DNA of 64,000 nucleotides from Planococcus maritimus (lineage in GTDB: Bacteria; Bacillota; Bacilli; Bacillales_A; Planococcaceae). A program made the translations under genes and the position numbers. Shown in pieces: positions 1-8,193 of this stretch. The stretch lies in assembly GCF_001592825.1 (NCBI RefSeq), contig NZ_LTZG01000001.1, positions 1,116,001 to 1,180,000 of the forward strand, in the 5' to 3' direction. The notes below the pieces were generated by a model. The model did not search any database and was not told the origin of the DNA. It was given only the letters and a program-made list of their open reading frames with translations. How positions within the stretch are numbered: the first letter of the stretch is position 1; every line of letters begins with the position of its first letter.

Positions 1-305
1 AAGGCGTCATCGAAGCTGCCCAAGCGATGGGTGCTTCTCCCGGACAAATCATTTTTCGCTTTCTCATTCCGGAAGCGCTCAGCTCACTTGTTTTGGCCTT
101 GACCATCGCTATCGTCGGCTTGATCGGTGCATCTGCCATGGCAGGTGCCATCGGAGGCGGCGGGCTTGGCGACTTGGCCATCACTTACGGCTATCAGCGC
201 TTCGACACAGTGGTCATGCTCTTAACTGTTGCCATTCTCGTCGTCTTGGTCCAAGGCGTTCAATCACTCGGCAACCTCATGTCCCGCAGAGTTCGACGCA
301 GTTAA
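1..305 (+). CDS. metI: Methionine-type ABC importer permease, C-terminal part
   Basis: The gene is cut by the window start; the reading frame runs from base 3 to a TAA at 303-305. The visible 100 residues are the C-terminal half of a MetI-like integral membrane permease. They begin inside the EAA loop (EAAQAMGASP), the contact site for the ATPase, and continue through two hydrophobic segments, a Gly-rich stretch and a basic tail. MetI forms the membrane channel of the MetNIQ D/L-methionine importer. The MetQ-type lipoprotein gene follows after 66 bp, so metN is expected just upstream of the window. Substrate is inferred from family and neighbours. Confidence 0.9.
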   Translation, partial: GVIEAAQAMGASPGQIIFRFLIPEALSSLVLALTIAIVGLIGASAMAGAIGGGGLGDLAITYGYQRFDTVVMLLTVAILVVLVQGVQSLGNLMSRRVRRS

Positions 306-371
306 TTTGATTCTCACCAAGCTCTACATCTATCAAACCAACTATCATAAAACCAATTGGAGGATTTCATC

Positions 372-1205
372 ATGAAAAAAATAACAGCACTTTTAGCAAC
401 AGCCGGATTGGCAACACTTTTGACAGCCTGTGGAGACGACAGTTCAGCTGACGAAACGACGAAAGTCACACTCGGCATCAGTGGATCGGATACGACGATT
501 TGGGATTATGTCGGGGATAAAGCGGCGAAAGAAGGAATTGAACTCGACATCATCACTTTTTCAGATTATGTAGCCCCAAACTTGGCACTTGCTGAAGGCG
601 AACTCGACTTGAACGCATTCCAAACGATCTCGTATTTCGATGAATTTGTCGAAGAACACAACGTCGATATCGTGCCAATCGGCTCTACTGTCATTGCACC
701 AATGGGCTTGTATTCGGACAAATACGAATCGATTGAAGAACTTCCTGATGGCGCTCAAATTGCTTTGCCGAATGAAGCGACCAATATGGGACGAGCATTG
801 CTCTTACTCGACGAATCGGGGCTTATCACCTTATCAGACGATGCCGGATTGACAGGCACGGCAGAAGACATCATCGACAACCCGAAAAACATCGAAATCG
901 TCCCGATGACTTCGGCACACACACCGCGTGCGATGGCTGATGTCGCAGCTTCCATCGTTAATAATGGCATTGCTGTGGACGCTGGACTGAACCCGACAGA
1001 AGATCCGATTGCGAGAGAAAGTGATACGGCAAAACCTTATATTAACTTGATTGCTGCGCAAGCTGGCGAAGAGGACAACGAAGCTTATCAGCGCATCGTT
1101 GAATTGTACCAAGAAGAAGATACCGCTGAATTTGTCATCGAACACACCGAAGGCGCTCAAATCCCAACGTTTGTTTCCGTTGAGGAATTAGTTGATTACC
1201 AATAA
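372..1205 (+). CDS. metQ: MetQ/NlpA-family substrate-binding lipoprotein
   Basis: This is a 277-residue lipoprotein with a Lys-rich start, a hydrophobic core and lipobox LTAC (Cys20), followed by a NlpA/MetQ periplasmic-binding fold of normal length. It captures methionine or a related compound outside the membrane and delivers it to the MetI permease encoded just upstream. I chose the ATG at 372 because GGAGG (359-363) lies 8 bases before it; an upstream TTG at 357 overlaps this ribosome binding site. No riboswitch is visible between metI and metQ, so any SAM control would lie upstream of the window. Methionine as substrate is a family inference. Confidence 0.9.
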   Translation: MKKITALLATAGLATLLTACGDDSSADETTKVTLGISGSDTTIWDYVGDKAAKEGIELDIITFSDYVAPNLALAEGELDLNAFQTISYFDEFVEEHNVDIVPIGSTVIAPMGLYSDKYESIEELPDGAQIALPNEATNMGRALLLLDESGLITLSDDAGLTGTAEDIIDNPKNIEIVPMTSAHTPRAMADVAASIVNNGIAVDAGLNPTEDPIARESDTAKPYINLIAAQAGEEDNEAYQRIVELYQEEDTAEFVIEHTEGAQIPTFVSVEELVDYQ

Positions 1206-1256
1206 ACACCAGACCAATTAAACTGTTCACACACGACATGTTGAGGAGGATATTAC

Positions 1257-2462
1257 ATGACGACCATTACCGAAGCGCGCGAAACGATTACCGGATCGAT
1301 TGAAAAAAATCGCACCCACTACCTGCGCATCAGCCATGCCATCCATGAAAATCCAGAAATCGGCAATGAAGAAGTCTTCGCCAGCGGTCTGCTGACGAAG
1401 TTGCTTGAAGAAGCCGGATTTCAAGTCGAGACAGGAGTAGCCGGTCACCCTACCGCCTTTTATGCGGTCCGCGACAGCCAAAAACCAGGGCCTGCGATCG
1501 CTTTTCTCGCTGAGTACGATGCCTTGCCCGGCATTGGTCATGCGTGTGGGCACAATATTATCGGCACGACAAGCGTTGCAGCCGCCATTGCGCTCAGCAA
1601 AACTTTAGAAGTGTCGGGTGGTCGCGTTGTGGTTCTTGGCACGCCCGCTGAAGAAGGCGGACCGAATGGCAGCGCGAAAGGCAGTTTCGTCAAACACGGG
1701 CTGCTTGAACAGATCGATGCCGCCTTGATGCTTCACCCTTCCGGAAATTCGGCAGTTACCGGCCCTTCGCTTGCCGTCGATCCCTTGAGTTTTCATTTTT
1801 ACGGCAAGCCTGCCCATGCTGCAGGATCTCCTGAAAAAGGCATTAATGCACTCGATGCTGTGCTTCAATTATTTAATGGCATCAATGCCCTTCGCCAGCA
1901 ACTGCCGGATGATGCCCGGGTTCACGGCATCATCACGCACGGAGGCGATGCACCAAACATTATTCCCGAATACGCCTCCGCCCGTTTCTATATTCGCGGC
2001 GATTCCTGGAAAAAAACCGCTGAGACGGCGAAAAAAGTAAGAGCTATTGCCGAAGGTGCTGCCCTGGCGACAGGTGCACGCGTCGAAATCGAGCGTTTCC
2101 AAAATGAAGTGAAAGATCTTGTCGTGACGCCTGAACTCGATGAAATCCTGAAAGCGGAGCTTGAAACACTGGGCGACACCGTAGCCGACTCGCGCATTTC
2201 CGGTCTTGGTTCGACCGATGCCGGCAATATCAGCTATGAAGTGCCGACTGCCCATGGCTATATTAAAATCGGGCCGGAAAGCCTCGTTGCTCATACCGAG
2301 GAATTTCGAGAAGCCGCCCGCTCTGAAGCAGGCGATGAGGCTTTGATCAGAGGCGCCAAAGCATTGGCACAAACCGGTTACCGCCTACTGACTGAACACG
2401 CTTTATTGGCACAGGTCAAACAAGCCCATATCCGCTCACTTGTCGCCAAACAGCAATCTTAA
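1257..2462 (+). CDS. M20 family amidohydrolase
   Basis: The 401-residue protein is a zinc-dependent M20D amidohydrolase of the N-acyl-amino-acid or aminobenzoyl-glutamate hydrolase type. The metal-binding GHACGHN motif lies near residue 97, a PAEEGG motif near 137, and an M20 dimerisation domain follows. The enzyme should be cytoplasmic and split an amide bond of an acylated amino acid. GAGGAGG precedes the ATG. It lies 51 bp behind metQ on the same strand and ends at a strong terminator, so it is probably the last gene of the metNIQ operon. That suggests a methionine or cysteine conjugate, imported and then deacylated; the exact substrate is unknown. Confidence 0.85.
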   Translation: MTTITEARETITGSIEKNRTHYLRISHAIHENPEIGNEEVFASGLLTKLLEEAGFQVETGVAGHPTAFYAVRDSQKPGPAIAFLAEYDALPGIGHACGHNIIGTTSVAAAIALSKTLEVSGGRVVVLGTPAEEGGPNGSAKGSFVKHGLLEQIDAALMLHPSGNSAVTGPSLAVDPLSFHFYGKPAHAAGSPEKGINALDAVLQLFNGINALRQQLPDDARVHGIITHGGDAPNIIPEYASARFYIRGDSWKKTAETAKKVRAIAEGAALATGARVEIERFQNEVKDLVVTPELDEILKAELETLGDTVADSRISGLGSTDAGNISYEVPTAHGYIKIGPESLVAHTEEFREAARSEAGDEALIRGAKALAQTGYRLLTEHALLAQVKQAHIRSLVAKQQS

Positions 2463-2488
2463 AAACCAGCGCCTCGGCGCTGGTTTTT
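2463..2488 (+). terminator. Intrinsic terminator after the met transport operon
   Basis: A GC-rich hairpin (CCAGCGC, loop CTCG, GCGCTGG) is preceded by A residues and followed by five T residues, immediately after the amidohydrolase stop codon. It separates the operon from pepT. Confidence 0.9.
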
Positions 2489-2546
2489 CTGTTTATTTCG
2501 AGTTTCGTGCTAAAATGGAGACATTACCTATATAGGAGGCTTTACC

Positions 2547-3764
2547 ATGATTGAAAAGTTAATCGAACGCCTGATTCGCTACGCCAAAATCGACACGCAA
2601 TCCGATTTTGAAAAGGATGCAACGCCCTCAACACCTGGACAATGGGATCTCCTTGCTGAACTGGAAAAAGAAATGAAAAGCGTCGGCTTAGAAGAAATTG
2701 AAGTTGATGAGCACGGCTATTTATTCGGCACCTTGCCGTCAACTACTACTGAACAGCGACCGGTCATCGGTTTTTTGGCACATGTCGATACTGCAACTGA
2801 CTTTACCGGCAAAGGCGTTAATCCCCAACGCATTGAAAACTACGATGGCAAAGACATTCCGTTAAACAACAAAGTGACGATGAAAACGGCTGATTTCCCG
2901 GCCTTACAGAACTACATCGGCCATACCCTGATTACGACAGATGGTACAACACTACTCGGCGCTGACAACAAGGCGGGAGTTGCTGAAATCATGACAGCGA
3001 TGGAATACTTGATTGCCCATCCTGAAATCGAACATGGCAAGATTCGCGTCGGCTTCACGCCGGATGAAGAAATTGGCCGCGGCCCGCACAAATTCGATGT
3101 CGCCCGGTTCGGTGCGGATTATGCATATACAATGGACGGAGGGCCGCTTGGCGAGCTTCAATATGAAAGCTTTAATGCAGCAAGCGCAAAACTGACTGTT
3201 CACGGAACGAGCGTCCATCCGGGTTCCGCTAAAGACAAAATGGTCAATGCCATCACGGTCGCAACGCGCTTCCAAGCAGAAATGCCTGCCAACGAAGTAC
3301 CTGAGAAAACAGAAGGCTACGAAGGATTTATCCATTTGAACAATTTCAACGGTTCCGTCGAACAAGCGGTGCTTCAGTATATTGTGCGTGATTTTGATAA
3401 AGATAAATTCGAAGCGAAAAAACGCCACATGGAACAAGTAGCGGCTGAATTACAAGAAGAGTTTGGGAAAGAAGCAATCGAACTTGAGCTCGAAGATCAA
3501 TATTACAATATGCGCGAGAAAATCGAGCCGGTCATGGAAATTGTCGACCAAGCAGAACAAGCGATGAAGACAGTAGGAATTTCACCTGACATCCTGCCAA
3601 TTCGCGGCGGTACGGATGGCTCGCAATTATCCTATATGGGCTTGCCGACACCGAATATCTTTACGGGTGGCGAAAACTATCATGGCAAATTCGAGTTCAT
3701 CTCTGCAGAGAACATGGAAAAAGCCACTCAAGTCATTGTGGAAGTCGCAAAAACTGCAAAATAA
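2547..3764 (+). CDS. pepT: Peptidase T (tripeptidase)
   Basis: The 405-residue M20B zinc tripeptidase removes the N-terminal residue from tripeptides in the cytoplasm. The metal and catalytic motif AHVDTA is at residues 78-83 (His79, Asp81). A central acidic motif TPDEEIGRG holds the catalytic Glu pair, MDGGPLGE follows, and a late GGTDG/GGENYHG segment supplies the last ligand. The length is normal for PepT. AGGAGG lies a few bases before the ATG. It has its own terminator on both sides and so is probably monocistronic. Confidence 0.95.
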   Translation: MIEKLIERLIRYAKIDTQSDFEKDATPSTPGQWDLLAELEKEMKSVGLEEIEVDEHGYLFGTLPSTTTEQRPVIGFLAHVDTATDFTGKGVNPQRIENYDGKDIPLNNKVTMKTADFPALQNYIGHTLITTDGTTLLGADNKAGVAEIMTAMEYLIAHPEIEHGKIRVGFTPDEEIGRGPHKFDVARFGADYAYTMDGGPLGELQYESFNAASAKLTVHGTSVHPGSAKDKMVNAITVATRFQAEMPANEVPEKTEGYEGFIHLNNFNGSVEQAVLQYIVRDFDKDKFEAKKRHMEQVAAELQEEFGKEAIELELEDQYYNMREKIEPVMEIVDQAEQAMKTVGISPDILPIRGGTDGSQLSYMGLPTPNIFTGGENYHGKFEFISAENMEKATQVIVEVAKTAK

Positions 3765-3805
3765 TTGGCTTTCCCCTGAGCATTTCCCAGGAAATGTTCA
3801 ATAAG

Positions 3806-3851
3806 ACTCCATAAAAAAGCAGCGGCCTGTGCCGCTGCTTTTTTATGGAGT
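3806..3851. terminator. Terminator copy 1 flanking repeat A (pepT side)
   Basis: This is a perfect 21-bp inverted repeat (3806-3826 and 3831-3851, loop CTGT) whose inner part is GCAGCGGC/GCCGCTGC, flanked by A and T runs, so it can work on both strands. The inner hairpin is repeated almost exactly at 4083-4112 on the other side of the repeat element. Confidence 0.92.
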
Positions 3852-4082
3852 CGAGAAAGTTAAGAAGCCGTATTTTCCAAAGCTTATCGCTCGCTTTCCG
3901 TGGGCTCGCGCCCAAGCCTCCTCAGCCGCTTCGCGCCTTGCGGGGTCTCGGTCGTCTCGCTGATCCACTGGAGTCGAGCGAACGCTTCTCCAAATACTTA
4001 GAGAGGTTATTAAATGTTGGATATAGAAAAAGGTTCTCTCTTTCATAACTGAGAGCGAACTACGGACTTCTTCAACACTCTG
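3852..4082 (+). repeat. Interspersed repeat, copy A
   Basis: About 230 bp of non-coding sequence between the two terminator copies. It starts with GTCGAGAAAG just inside copy 1 and ends with CTTCTTCAAC just before copy 2. The first roughly 150 bp are about 90 percent like copy B (21049-21286, opposite strand) and also match copy C (42090-42316, opposite strand). The middle about 70 bp is poorly conserved. The core can fold: AAGC..TCGCTCG pairs with CGAGCGA..GCTT, and GGGC-GCGA-GCCC forms an inner hairpin. No convincing ORF is present. It lies between the convergent genes pepT and lipA. Confidence 0.88.
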
Positions 4083-4112
4083 AAAAAGCAGCGGCCTTGT
4101 GCCGCTGCTTTT
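4083..4112. terminator. Terminator copy 2 flanking repeat A (lipA side)
   Basis: The hairpin GCAGCGGC-cttgt-GCCGCTGC with A and T runs differs from copy 1 (3814-3842) by a single inserted T in the loop. It can terminate lipA transcripts coming from the right. Confidence 0.9.
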
Positions 4113-4159
4113 GTGTGTGCAGAATGTATCTCTTTGTTCACCTAGTGCCATCGCTCTTC

Positions 4160-5104
4160 TCAGAACTCGATACGGTCAATTTTTGCGCCTGTCGATTCGA
4201 CGCCTTTCATGTATTTGATGCGTTTTTGGACAGCGGTTTCGTTTACTTGTTCATCCGCATGGTAAGACGAGCGCACCATCGGACCGGCCTCGCAATGCTT
4301 GAAACCTTTCGCTAAGGCAATTTCCTTCAATTCCTGGAACTCGTCCGGATGGTAATAACGGACAACATCCAAATGCTTCAGCGTCGGCTGTAAATACTGG
4401 CCGATTGTCATGATGTCGACTTTGTGCGCCAGCAAATCATCCATTGCTTCGATAATCTCTTCTTTTGTTTCCCCGAGCCCTACCATGATGCTCGACTTCG
4501 TCGGGACATGCGGCGCGATTTCCTTGACCCGCAATAACAATTCCAGCGAACGGTCGTAAGTTGCTCTTGCACGGACCCGCTTTGTTAGGCGACGCACCGT
4601 TTCGATGTTGTGGTTAAAGATATCGGGTTCGCTGCTCATGAGCATGTGCAAGCTCTCGTAGTCACCTTTCATATCGGATGGTAAAATCTCAACTGTCGTT
4701 TCCGGCATTTTTCGGTGGATGGCACGGACTGTTTCTGCAAAGACTGCAGCCCCGCCATCTTTAAGGTCGTCCCGGGCAACTGCTGTAACCACCACGTGTT
4801 TCAAATTCATGATTTCCGTCGATTCCGCAACTCGCTCCGGCTCGCCCCAATCGAGCTCATTCGGAAGACCGGTCTTGACCGCGCAGAACCGGCATGCCCG
4901 CGTACAAGTGTCGCCCAAAATCATGAACGTCGCGGTACGGCGTTCGCTCCAGCATTCATGAATATTTGGACATTTCGCCTCCTCGCACACTGTGTTCAAG
5001 TTTTTCTCGCGCATCAATTTCTTCAAATCGTTATAGGTTTCGTTCGTATTTAATTTCACTTTCAACCATTCGGGTTTACGTTCACGCTGCTTTGTCTTTG
5101 TCAT
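4160..5104 (-). CDS. lipA: Lipoyl synthase
   Basis: The 314-residue radical-SAM enzyme inserts two sulfur atoms into octanoyl groups on the lipoyl domains of PDH, OGDH, branched-chain dehydrogenase E2 and GcvH. The auxiliary cluster cysteines are Cys40, Cys45 and Cys51; the radical-SAM CxxxCxxC is Cys67/71/74 (CTRACRFC). The length is normal. I chose the ATG at 5104 because it overlaps the stop of lipM by 4 bp (ATGA) and follows an AAAGGGG site. The two genes form an operon read leftwards, behind a TPP riboswitch. Confidence 0.96.
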   Translation of the reverse strand: MTKTKQRERKPEWLKVKLNTNETYNDLKKLMREKNLNTVCEEAKCPNIHECWSERRTATFMILGDTCTRACRFCAVKTGLPNELDWGEPERVAESTEIMNLKHVVVTAVARDDLKDGGAAVFAETVRAIHRKMPETTVEILPSDMKGDYESLHMLMSSEPDIFNHNIETVRRLTKRVRARATYDRSLELLLRVKEIAPHVPTKSSIMVGLGETKEEIIEAMDDLLAHKVDIMTIGQYLQPTLKHLDVVRYYHPDEFQELKEIALAKGFKHCEAGPMVRSSYHADEQVNETAVQKRIKYMKGVESTGAKIDRIEF

Positions 5105-5937
5105 CGCATAAGTTCCCCTTTCTCTTCTCGTCTGTGGTTCCATTGCTCACTTACGTATTTGGCTTCGAGCACGCGTACTTCTTCCAGCAATTCAGCAGGC
5201 GGTTCGAATTTTTCCAAGCGTATGCCAAGTCCTTTTTCGAATCCACTCTTGAAAGCATTCTGGGCTTCTTCTAAACTTATCGGTTCCCCCATTAGCTCAT
5301 TTATCGCCACGGCCCGTGTCCGGAATGCTCGACGCGCTTTTTCTTTCACTGCTTCGCTCGGGTAAACAAATAGTTCAAACAAGCGGTTTTCATCCAATTC
5401 GAGTGGAATCGAGCCATGCTGCAAAATAATGCCTTGCTTTCTTGTTTGCGCGCTGCCGGCCGCTTTGCGTCCCTCAACCGTCAATTCATGCCAAGACGGT
5501 TCTTCAAAGCAGACGGCAGAAGTTTGTGTCGAACGTTTTGTTTCTGCCGCGAGCTGGGCCTCGAGACCTAAATGACGATAGCCTTCGATCAACCCGCGTG
5601 AAATGACCAAATACGCTTCTTTTACTGATTTTGGCATGGAAGGATGCTGTTCTGGAATCACGACACTATAAGTGAGTTCCTGGTCATGAAGAACAGCTTT
5701 GCCGCCTGTCTGTCTCCTGACCAAAGGAACCCCCAATTGTGCAGCCCGTTCGAGATCAATACTGCCATTCAGTTTCTGGAAGAATCCCACTGAAATTCCG
5801 GCTGGTGCCCAAGCATAAAATCTAAGAATGGGTTTCATGCCAGTCTTGCGCTGCCAGTTCATCAAGGCTTCGTCCATTGCCATATTGTAAGACGGGGTAC
5901 AAACTCCCGATTCCATATAGCTCCATGTTTCATCCAA
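5101..5937 (-). CDS. lipM: Octanoyltransferase LipM
   Basis: The 278-residue protein of the biotin/lipoate ligase fold transfers octanoyl from acyl carrier protein to an apo-lipoyl domain (GcvH in Bacillus), the step before Lip[19 protein letters not shown] is the substrate-binding signature. The thioester Cys143 lies in AVCFEEPSW and a conserved Lys in [10 protein letters not shown], as in B. subtilis LipM. The best start is a TTG at 5937 behind AGAGGAG; an ATG just inside is out of frame. It is first gene of a lipM-lipA operon, with a TPP riboswitch and terminator ending about 45 bp upstream. Confidence 0.92.
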   Translation of the reverse strand: MDETWSYMESGVCTPSYNMAMDEALMNWQRKTGMKPILRFYAWAPAGISVGFFQKLNGSIDLERAAQLGVPLVRRQTGGKAVLHDQELTYSVVIPEQHPSMPKSVKEAYLVISRGLIEGYRHLGLEAQLAAETKRSTQTSAVCFEEPSWHELTVEGRKAAGSAQTRKQGIILQHGSIPLELDENRLFELFVYPSEAVKEKARRAFRTRAVAINELMGEPISLEEAQNAFKSGFEKGLGIRLEKFEPPAELLEEVRVLEAKYVSEQWNHRREEKGELMR

Positions 5938-5981
5938 AATATCTCAACTCCTCTCAGCTTATGCATGACTCCCGACCGCAT

Positions 5982-6016
5982 AAAAAAACACCGCTTTCCC
6001 ATGGGAAAAGCGGTGT
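5982..6016 (-). terminator. Riboswitch-controlled terminator before lipM
   Basis: On the minus strand the stem ACACCGCTTT.CCC pairs with GGGAAAGCGGTGT and ends in seven T residues, only about 45 bp before the lipM start. It is the expression platform of the TPP aptamer. The 5' side of its stem (ACCGC) can instead pair with the end of aptamer stem P1. Confidence 0.9.
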
Positions 6017-6040
6017 ATGCAGGCGTAAGGAAGCATACGT

Positions 6041-6132
6041 ACCACTTCCCTACGCTGGCATGGTCCAGATCAGGTTCAAGGGGTCCAAGCATTCGCTCGT
6101 CTCAGCCAGTCAGTTCCGGCTCCCCCAGTGGT
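6041..6132 (-). promoter_or_regulatory. TPP riboswitch aptamer (THI element)
   Basis: On the minus strand the conserved thi-box elements appear in order: P1 5' strand ACCACT, GGGGGAGC, GGCTGAGA, ACCCCTTGAACCTGAT, CATGCCAGCG, TAGGGAAG, and P1 3' strand AGTGGT. After it, GTGGT..GTATGC (6033-6045) can pair with GCATACACCGC (6010-6020) to form an antiterminator. That pairing uses both the P1 strand and the terminator 5' arm. When TPP binds, P1 should hold and the terminator at 5982-6016 should form, lowering lipM-lipA expression. No thiamine gene lies between it and lipM. Confidence 0.95.
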
Positions 6133-6240
6133 CAGCTATGTATAGTTCTCCTAGAGTTTACCATTCTCATGAAAGAATCACAATATACAAAATAGTTTTT
6201 TCTTTAGTAATTTGAGGATTTTATGGATTTGCTTTTATAC

Positions 6241-6287
6241 AAAAAACAACTCTCCCATTTCCAATATTCAGGAGAAGGGAGAGTTGC
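6241..6287 (-). terminator. Terminator of the V4R-STAS gene
   Basis: CAACTCTCCC and GGGAGAGTTG form the stem, followed on the minus strand by a run of T residues, directly after the stop of the gene at 6289. Confidence 0.85.
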
Positions 6288-6288
6288 T

Positions 6289-7308
6289 TTAGATAATGGT
6301 TTTACCACTTTGCGCCAGTGCAAAATGGATGCTGTGTTGAAGTGTACGGAAGCAGTCATATCCTGAAAGGTCGACACCCGCTTCGGTTATCGTCATGCTA
6401 GTATGCGGCGAAATACCCGCCAGTACGGTCTTGGTGCCAATGAGAGAAGCAGCAGAGCCTAACTTTTCGATTAGCATCGCTGTATGTTGGTTGAAGCTTT
6501 CATTCAGTCCTGTCAAATCAAGCAGCAAATAGCGGGCTTTGTATTTCGGGAGATTCTCAAGCGTTTTTACCAAGAGTTCTTCAGCACGCTCTTCATCATA
6601 CCGGCCAAGAAGCGGAACGACGACAATGTCTTCTAGTACTGGAATGAGCGGTGAAGAGATTTCGCTGATCATATCGTGGAGGTCCGCAGTTTTCTCATCG
6701 ACCAGCTGCTCCAGCTCGCGGATTTTATCGGATTCTTTGCGGCGTGCAAGTGAATGGATATTTTTTTCGATGGTTTCATCTGATGGAAAGTAACGGATCA
6801 AACACTCGTCATAGCCTTCAATCTGCGACTGGACCACTTCGTACCAAATATTGCGTCCCAACAGCGAGCTGAAAATACCCGCATAATGAGCCGGCAAAAA
6901 ACTGCCGCCGGTCTTTTTGCCTTGTGCGAGGTTGATCTGATATTCCCAACTGTTTTTCAGCACCACTTCCAGTGTTCCTGCTGCTTCGTCTAATTTATGG
7001 ATGGATGCCAACCCCCAACCAGCTGATGCGTATGTATTGGTAATGAGTTCAGATGCTTTCATCGCTGATATGCCGCCCATGTTATGGAAATACGCTCCCA
7101 CTACTTGGCCTTGGCGAAATCCTGTCGACTCTAAAACGACAGCTGCCGCATCTTCGCCCGAAATTTCTTCGATGGAATCGAAGAACATTTTCATCGCCGT
7201 CGATGTCCAAAACAGCACGGAATTTTGCCCCTCGAACAGGAACCGCCCTTGTGTAAGATCCCATTCAAAATCCAAGCCGCCAACATTTATCTTCGTTTGC
7301 TGAGTCAT
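6289..7308 (-). CDS. V4R-like sensor with C-terminal STAS domain
   Basis: A 339-residue cytoplasmic protein. The N-terminal about 200 residues resemble a V4R/XylR-N small-molecule-binding domain, with a Gly/His/Cys-bearing segment FLPAHYAGIFSS..EGYDECLIRYF. A short coiled segment (residues about 195-225) leads to a C-terminal STAS domain (IVVVPLLGRYDEERAEELL, then LLLDLTGL) like those of RsbR stressosome proteins. A role as input to general stress signalling is inferred; no kinase genes are nearby. I chose the ATG at 7308 because AGGAGG lies upstream of it and an earlier ATG precedes that site. A terminator follows. Confidence 0.75.
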   Translation of the reverse strand: MTQQTKINVGGLDFEWDLTQGRFLFEGQNSVLFWTSTAMKMFFDSIEEISGEDAAAVVLESTGFRQGQVVGAYFHNMGGISAMKASELITNTYASAGWGLASIHKLDEAAGTLEVVLKNSWEYQINLAQGKKTGGSFLPAHYAGIFSSLLGRNIWYEVVQSQIEGYDECLIRYFPSDETIEKNIHSLARRKESDKIRELEQLVDEKTADLHDMISEISSPLIPVLEDIVVVPLLGRYDEERAEELLVKTLENLPKYKARYLLLDLTGLNESFNQHTAMLIEKLGSAASLIGTKTVLAGISPHTSMTITEAGVDLSGYDCFRTLQHSIHFALAQSGKTII

Positions 7309-7382
7309 TGTATAACCGAACCTCCTCATTTAGTCCTGTTCACCAATCATACGCCAGCCTGATATGACCAGCAAGTTCTAAT

Positions 7383-7408
7383 GTTTTAAAGCACGCCGAT
7401 TAAGGAAT
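7383..7408 (+). promoter_or_regulatory. Candidate sigma-B promoter
   Basis: GTTTTA, 14 bases, AGGAAT: close to the sigma-B consensus GTTTAA / GGGWAW, ending 35 bp before the small acidic gene at 7444. One mismatch in the -10 box keeps this tentative. Confidence 0.45.
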
Positions 7409-7443
7409 AGAAAGAGAAGAACGCTAAAGGAGAGGTGCTAACG

Positions 7444-7674
7444 ATGGCAGAAGAAAAACGTTTCAACGAAAAGGAACGCAAATCAAGCGACGGAGCTCCA
7501 ATGGACAATCCTGAGCAAATCAAGACAGACAAAGAAACCATGACCGAAATGCATGAAGAAGAAATGAATGTGGATTCTATCCCATTGGAAGACTTGAAAC
7601 AGGACATGAAAAACGAAAAAAATCCACGCGAGACCAAAGACGATTCAGCCAGCGAGGAAAAACAGCCAGAATGA
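7444..7674 (+). CDS. Small acidic hydrophilic protein
   Basis: A 76-residue protein made almost only of charged and polar residues, without Cys, Trp or membrane segments, and probably disordered. I do not recognise the family. The start ATG at 7444 is preceded by AAAGGAGAGG. A possible sigma-B promoter lies upstream and the FMN-binding stress protein gene follows after 61 bp, so a stress-related role is possible but unproven. Confidence 0.7.
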   Translation: MAEEKRFNEKERKSSDGAPMDNPEQIKTDKETMTEMHEEEMNVDSIPLEDLKQDMKNEKNPRETKDDSASEEKQPE

Positions 7675-7735
7675 TTTACCCTCACGGCTTTTAAAGACCG
7701 TATTTTGAAAGACTTACCTTAAAGGAGAGATAGAA

Positions 7736-8158
7736 ATGGCACAAGAAGAACTAAAACAGCAAGCACTGAAAATCATGGAAGACAGCATGATCGGGACCCT
7801 GGCGACCATCAAAGAAAATAAGCCGCATTCCCGTTACATGACCTTCTTCAACGATGAGTTTACTTTATACACCGCGACCAGCAAGCAAACACAAAAAGTG
7901 GATGAGCTGGAACAAAACCCGAACGCCCATATCCTGCTTGGTTATGAAGGTGAAGGCATCGGCGATAGCTTCCTTGAAATCGAGGGACAGATGTCGTTGC
8001 GAGATGACCAAGAATTGATTGATAAAGTATGGAATGAACATTTAAACGGTTGGTTCGACGGTCCTGAAGACCCGAACTTAATTATTTTAGCGATCACGCC
8101 AACACGAGTCCGTTTGATGAACCGTAAAGGCAAAGATCCACAAACAATCGAACTGTAA
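7736..8158 (+). CDS. Pyridoxamine 5'-phosphate oxidase-family stress protein
   Basis: The 140-residue protein has the FMN-binding split-barrel fold of general stress protein 26 and YdaG-type proteins. The typical opening is IGTLATIKENKPHSRYMTFF, followed by a beta strand set (FTLYTATSK), a middle LEIEG strand and a C-terminal PTRVRLMN strand. It probably binds FMN or F420-like flavin; the reaction is unknown. AAAGGAGAG precedes the ATG. The upstream small acidic gene may share its promoter, and a terminator follows. Confidence 0.82.
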   Translation: MAQEELKQQALKIMEDSMIGTLATIKENKPHSRYMTFFNDEFTLYTATSKQTQKVDELEQNPNAHILLGYEGEGIGDSFLEIEGQMSLRDDQELIDKVWNEHLNGWFDGPEDPNLIILAITPTRVRLMNRKGKDPQTIEL

Positions 8159-8163
8159 ATAAA

Positions 8164-8193
8164 CCAAAAGCCTCCGATCACGGAGGCTTTTTA
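8164..8193. terminator. Bidirectional terminator
   Basis: AAAAGCCTCCG, loop ATCA, CGGAGGCTTTTT between the convergent stress-protein and nsrR genes; A and T runs on both sides allow use from either strand. Confidence 0.9.

Noticed and set aside
1869..2372. 167-codon minus-strand ORF inside the M20 amidohydrolase gene
   Set aside because: No ribosome site and no family features; it is the antisense shadow of a clearly recognised gene.
3852..4082. Reading the terminator-nested repeat as a group IIC intron or an IS remnant
   Set aside because: At about 230 bp it has no intron domain V or reverse transcriptase, no transposase fragment and no classic terminal inverted repeats.
5862..6092. Minus-strand ORF starting inside the TPP riboswitch
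   Set aside because: It spans the aptamer and terminator and then overlaps lipM in the wrong frame; the RNA structure explains this sequence.
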